Assembly: GCF_030704535.1 (NCBI RefSeq)
Contig: NC_081808.1
Coordinates: 22,571,501 to 22,635,500, forward strand
From: Vitis vinifera
Taxonomy: Eukaryota > Streptophyta > Magnoliopsida > Vitales > Vitaceae
Length of the DNA stretch: 64,000 bases
Reading direction: 5' to 3'
Part shown: positions 61,494-64,000 of the stretch, piece by piece
How positions within the stretch are numbered: the stretch's first letter is position 1
How the letters are laid out: the number at the start of each line of letters is the position of its first letter
The notes under the pieces: generated by a model
What the model was told of the DNA's origin: nothing
What the model saw: only the letters and a program-made list of their open reading frames with translations
The model's database searches: none
Translations under genes and position numbers: made by a program

Positions 61494-63670
61494 TGCGTTG
61501 AGGTTTATGATCTTATGAGCTTTGAGGCGGAAGAATGTTCTAGAAGTAGGGATGGGCCGTTTCGCGAGACAAGTGAGGTAGAGAAGCCATGAGAGAACCG
61601 TGGAAACAAGGCTGAAGAAGAAAGCAGAAAGAAGAAGAGGGGAGAGGAGAATTTAGAATCCAGAACTTTAAATAAATAAATAAAATTTAAAAAGTCAGTT
61701 CTGTGAAGGAATAATAACCATCTGAACATTTGTTGCCTCCTATGATATTGTATAAGCATTTACTTGTTTCATAATCTTACACGAAATTCCAAAGTAATAA
61801 AGAAATAAATAAATATTTTCAAAATAAACATTAAAATTAATTATAATTGAAATTAGTATCATAGCACATGAACTTCTTAAAAAAAAAAAAAAAGCCCCTT
61901 TTGGCAAGATAATTTTGATATAATATGAAACATTTTTATTTGATAATTATCAAACTTCGTTATGAAATTTTATTATGAGTAGATTTATTATAATTTTTTA
62001 TTATCACATCATTCATGTGTGATTGATTTATATTACCAAATATATGTCTAACACATCCAATATTATTTTGGGGTGCAATTTTGGTGGATTCGTCCCGTTC
62101 AACCCAATGTTTGAATGCACTTAATTAATTTTTATAATATAATGGATTAAAAGATACTTTATATACTTATATTATAAAAGATACTTTATATACGCCTATA
62201 CATAATAAGAGATTGGTATCGAGAATTTACCAAAAAAAAAAAAGCTTTGTGAATTTTCAAAAGATAATTTGTTATATTATGATAGATTTAAAACGAGCAT
62301 TCAGGCGCACTTATCCATTGCTCAAGTCAAGCATTGCTTCCATGGCTCAAGTCTTCCTTGTTTTTCCAAAACAATAATTTAGGTATTTTTAAATTACAGA
62401 AAATATATAAATTCACTTTAACCATTTAATCACTTAGCTTACCATTAAATAGATCTTTTTAAACTTGTATGTAACTTTCTGGTTTGATCAACAACAACCT
62501 TAGATCTTCAATGGGAGAGTAAGTTATTATCTAAAAAGTTTTCTAAGTTGAAAAATATTGGAACAAAATTATCAACACAGTGTACTAAGTATGGAGAGCA
62601 CATAGTCATCACCTAAAGTCATCCAGGTCATAACTTGATAGCACAAGACCAGGTTGCCTCGTCCGCCTGGCCCAAGGGTATCAAACGGATACAATATTAA
62701 CCAAGCATGAACTACACCACCTAATAAGCATTAACTACAATAGACATTAAATGCCTTGATTGACCCAACCATTACAAAACTAAAACACCAGTCTTTATGA
62801 CTCATCAAGGTGAGCCAATAATCATTGACATTAAATACAATAACGTTCAATCAAACACAATCAAAGGCACCATTAAAGCACCTGAAAAGGCATTATAGTT
62901 AAGCAAAAATAAATAGTTGTCCTTGACCATAAGAAAGATATATTGCAATTTTTTTCAGAACACTTTTTTTTTGCTCAAGTCTTTTCTTTCTGACTTAAGT
63001 TTCAAAGGAGCGTACTCAAAAAACCCATCCGGACATTCATATATATAGGTGAATCGTCGTCTAGACATTAGAGGCTAATCGGACATTCCTTGTTGGTCAT
63101 ACACCAATACTAAGCTCATTGTCCTAAATTGTTCATTCCAAAATTTCATATGTTGAAATCCACTAGTAACTCAATAGATGCGAACAAAAATGATAGGTCT
63201 CAACAAATATTCAAACGATAAAGTGAGCTGTTTTCTCTTCAGGTGAGAAAGTACCACAAACTTTTGATAACAAATGATTACCTCATTTAATTTATAAACT
63301 TCGACTGCTTAAATAAGCAAAGCCATGTACAAATAAACTGAAATAAAAGGAAATGAGAAACCAACAACTGGACGCAAACACACGTAAAACAACTCGTGCA
63401 AATAAACGTAAAACAGAACATAACTGCATGAAATAAAAGTGACGTAAATAACACAACTACTGAAGACCCATTCACAACTAAAGACCTAGTCCTACTCTCC
63501 ACTTTCCATGTGCTTAAATGGTTCCGTCTACTACCTGCTACGTTGCATGCATGTTGCATGCAACAATCTTTCATGTACAGGCTCAACCCAAATATTTGGG
63601 ATTCAGCTTATGGCCCCTCCTGGATCATCGTGGCTTATCAATACATCTCCCAAGAAGCGGATACTTATTC
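61494..63670. other. IDH 5' flank and intergenic or LTR-like DNA
   Basis: 61494-61680 is the likely IDH 5' UTR. 61800-62600 is AT-rich with no gene. 62600-63650 is more GC-balanced and repetitive-looking. Because a - strand gypsy 3' end lies at 63671-64000, this stretch may hold its 3' LTR, but I could not define LTR borders. Confidence 0.45.
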
Positions 63671-64000
63671 TCAAGGTCCAGACTCGGTAAACATCTCCCG
63701 TAGCGTGATTGTTGGCTCCCACGTCGCTTCATCGGCTATAAGATGTTTCCATTTTACTAATCTTTCTTTGACAAGTTGTGTTCCTTGCTTGATCCAATGG
63801 TAGTCTAAAATAGTTTGTGGCTCCAAAATTACTACCCATTCGTCAGTGAATGGTGGTAACTCGACTCGTTTGGTCTCAGGCATCTCCCCGTTGACCGCCT
63901 TGTTGACCTAGTATTGTTTAAGCAGTGATACGTGAAACACCGGGTGAATGCGTGCCTCTTTGGTAGTTGTAATTTGTATGTGACAGGACCGATTTTCTCT
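63671..64000 (-). pseudogene. Ty3/gypsy chromodomain-end fragment, cut by window edge
   Basis: On the - strand, RIHPVFHVSLLKQY is followed by a stop, then the chromodomain-like block with ILDYHWIKQGTQLVKERLVK and WKHLIADEATWEP. An upstream stretch (GPVTYKLQLP) is in another frame, so a 1-nt shift is present. This is the 3' end of an integrase polyprotein whose rest lies beyond 64000. Confidence 0.85.

Noticed and set aside
1-64000. CRISPR array, prokaryotic operon or phage-like defence system
   Set aside because: The window is plant nuclear DNA with spliced genes. The only regular short array is the 21-bp minisatellite, which has no spacers.

Overview
This is a stretch of AT-rich plant nuclear DNA. 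It has intron-split genes with GT-AG junctions, plant gene families, and many nested transposons. The gene set and repeat style fit a woody dicot such as grapevine (Vitis). That organism call is inference, not something the sequence states.

Six gene models have exons that join in frame from ATG to stop: a strictosidine-synthase-like gene (SSL1, + strand, 14249-18227), an AAE1-type acyl-CoA ligase (- strand, 25592-27864), two tandem CYP87-like cytochromes P450 (- strand, 42106-44180 and 49465-51658), a small SBP-box transcription factor (+ strand, 55359-56506) and an NAD-isocitrate dehydrogenase subunit (- strand, 57262-61493). A tandem partner of SSL1 (SSL2, 19265-21642) is broken by a hairpin transposon in exon 1 and a 1-nt deletion in exon 3. 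A RING-H2 gene relic (9550-9915), relics of gypsy and copia pol genes, and a gypsy chromodomain fragment at the right edge are also present.

Layout: 1-6755 is copy A of a long AT-rich repeat, interrupted by a 3.2-kb solo LTR. 6753-10430 holds a local duplication and a transposon carrying the RING relic. 10431-22757 is a two-unit tandem duplication containing SSL1 and SSL2; four mobile elements can be placed in it by comparing the units. 22758-25591 is relic DNA and 25592-27864 is the acyl-CoA ligase. 28760-42000 is copy B of the long repeat, split by an 8.35-kb gypsy element. P450-1 follows, then copy C of the repeat in inverted orientation (44931-47500), then P450-2. The right third holds the SBP gene and the IDH gene.

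I found no operon-like or defence-like system. The most unusual features are transposon-made structures: a Mutator-like element with 9-bp target duplication that carries about 50 copies of a 21-bp minisatellite; a hairpin insertion whose target duplication restores an ATG in SSL2; a P450 gene lying between inverted copies of a long repeat; and a probable GC-AG intron in P450-2. The genes belong to unrelated pathways (respiration, acyl activation, specialised or steroid-type oxidation, transcription) and do not form an obvious metabolic cluster.
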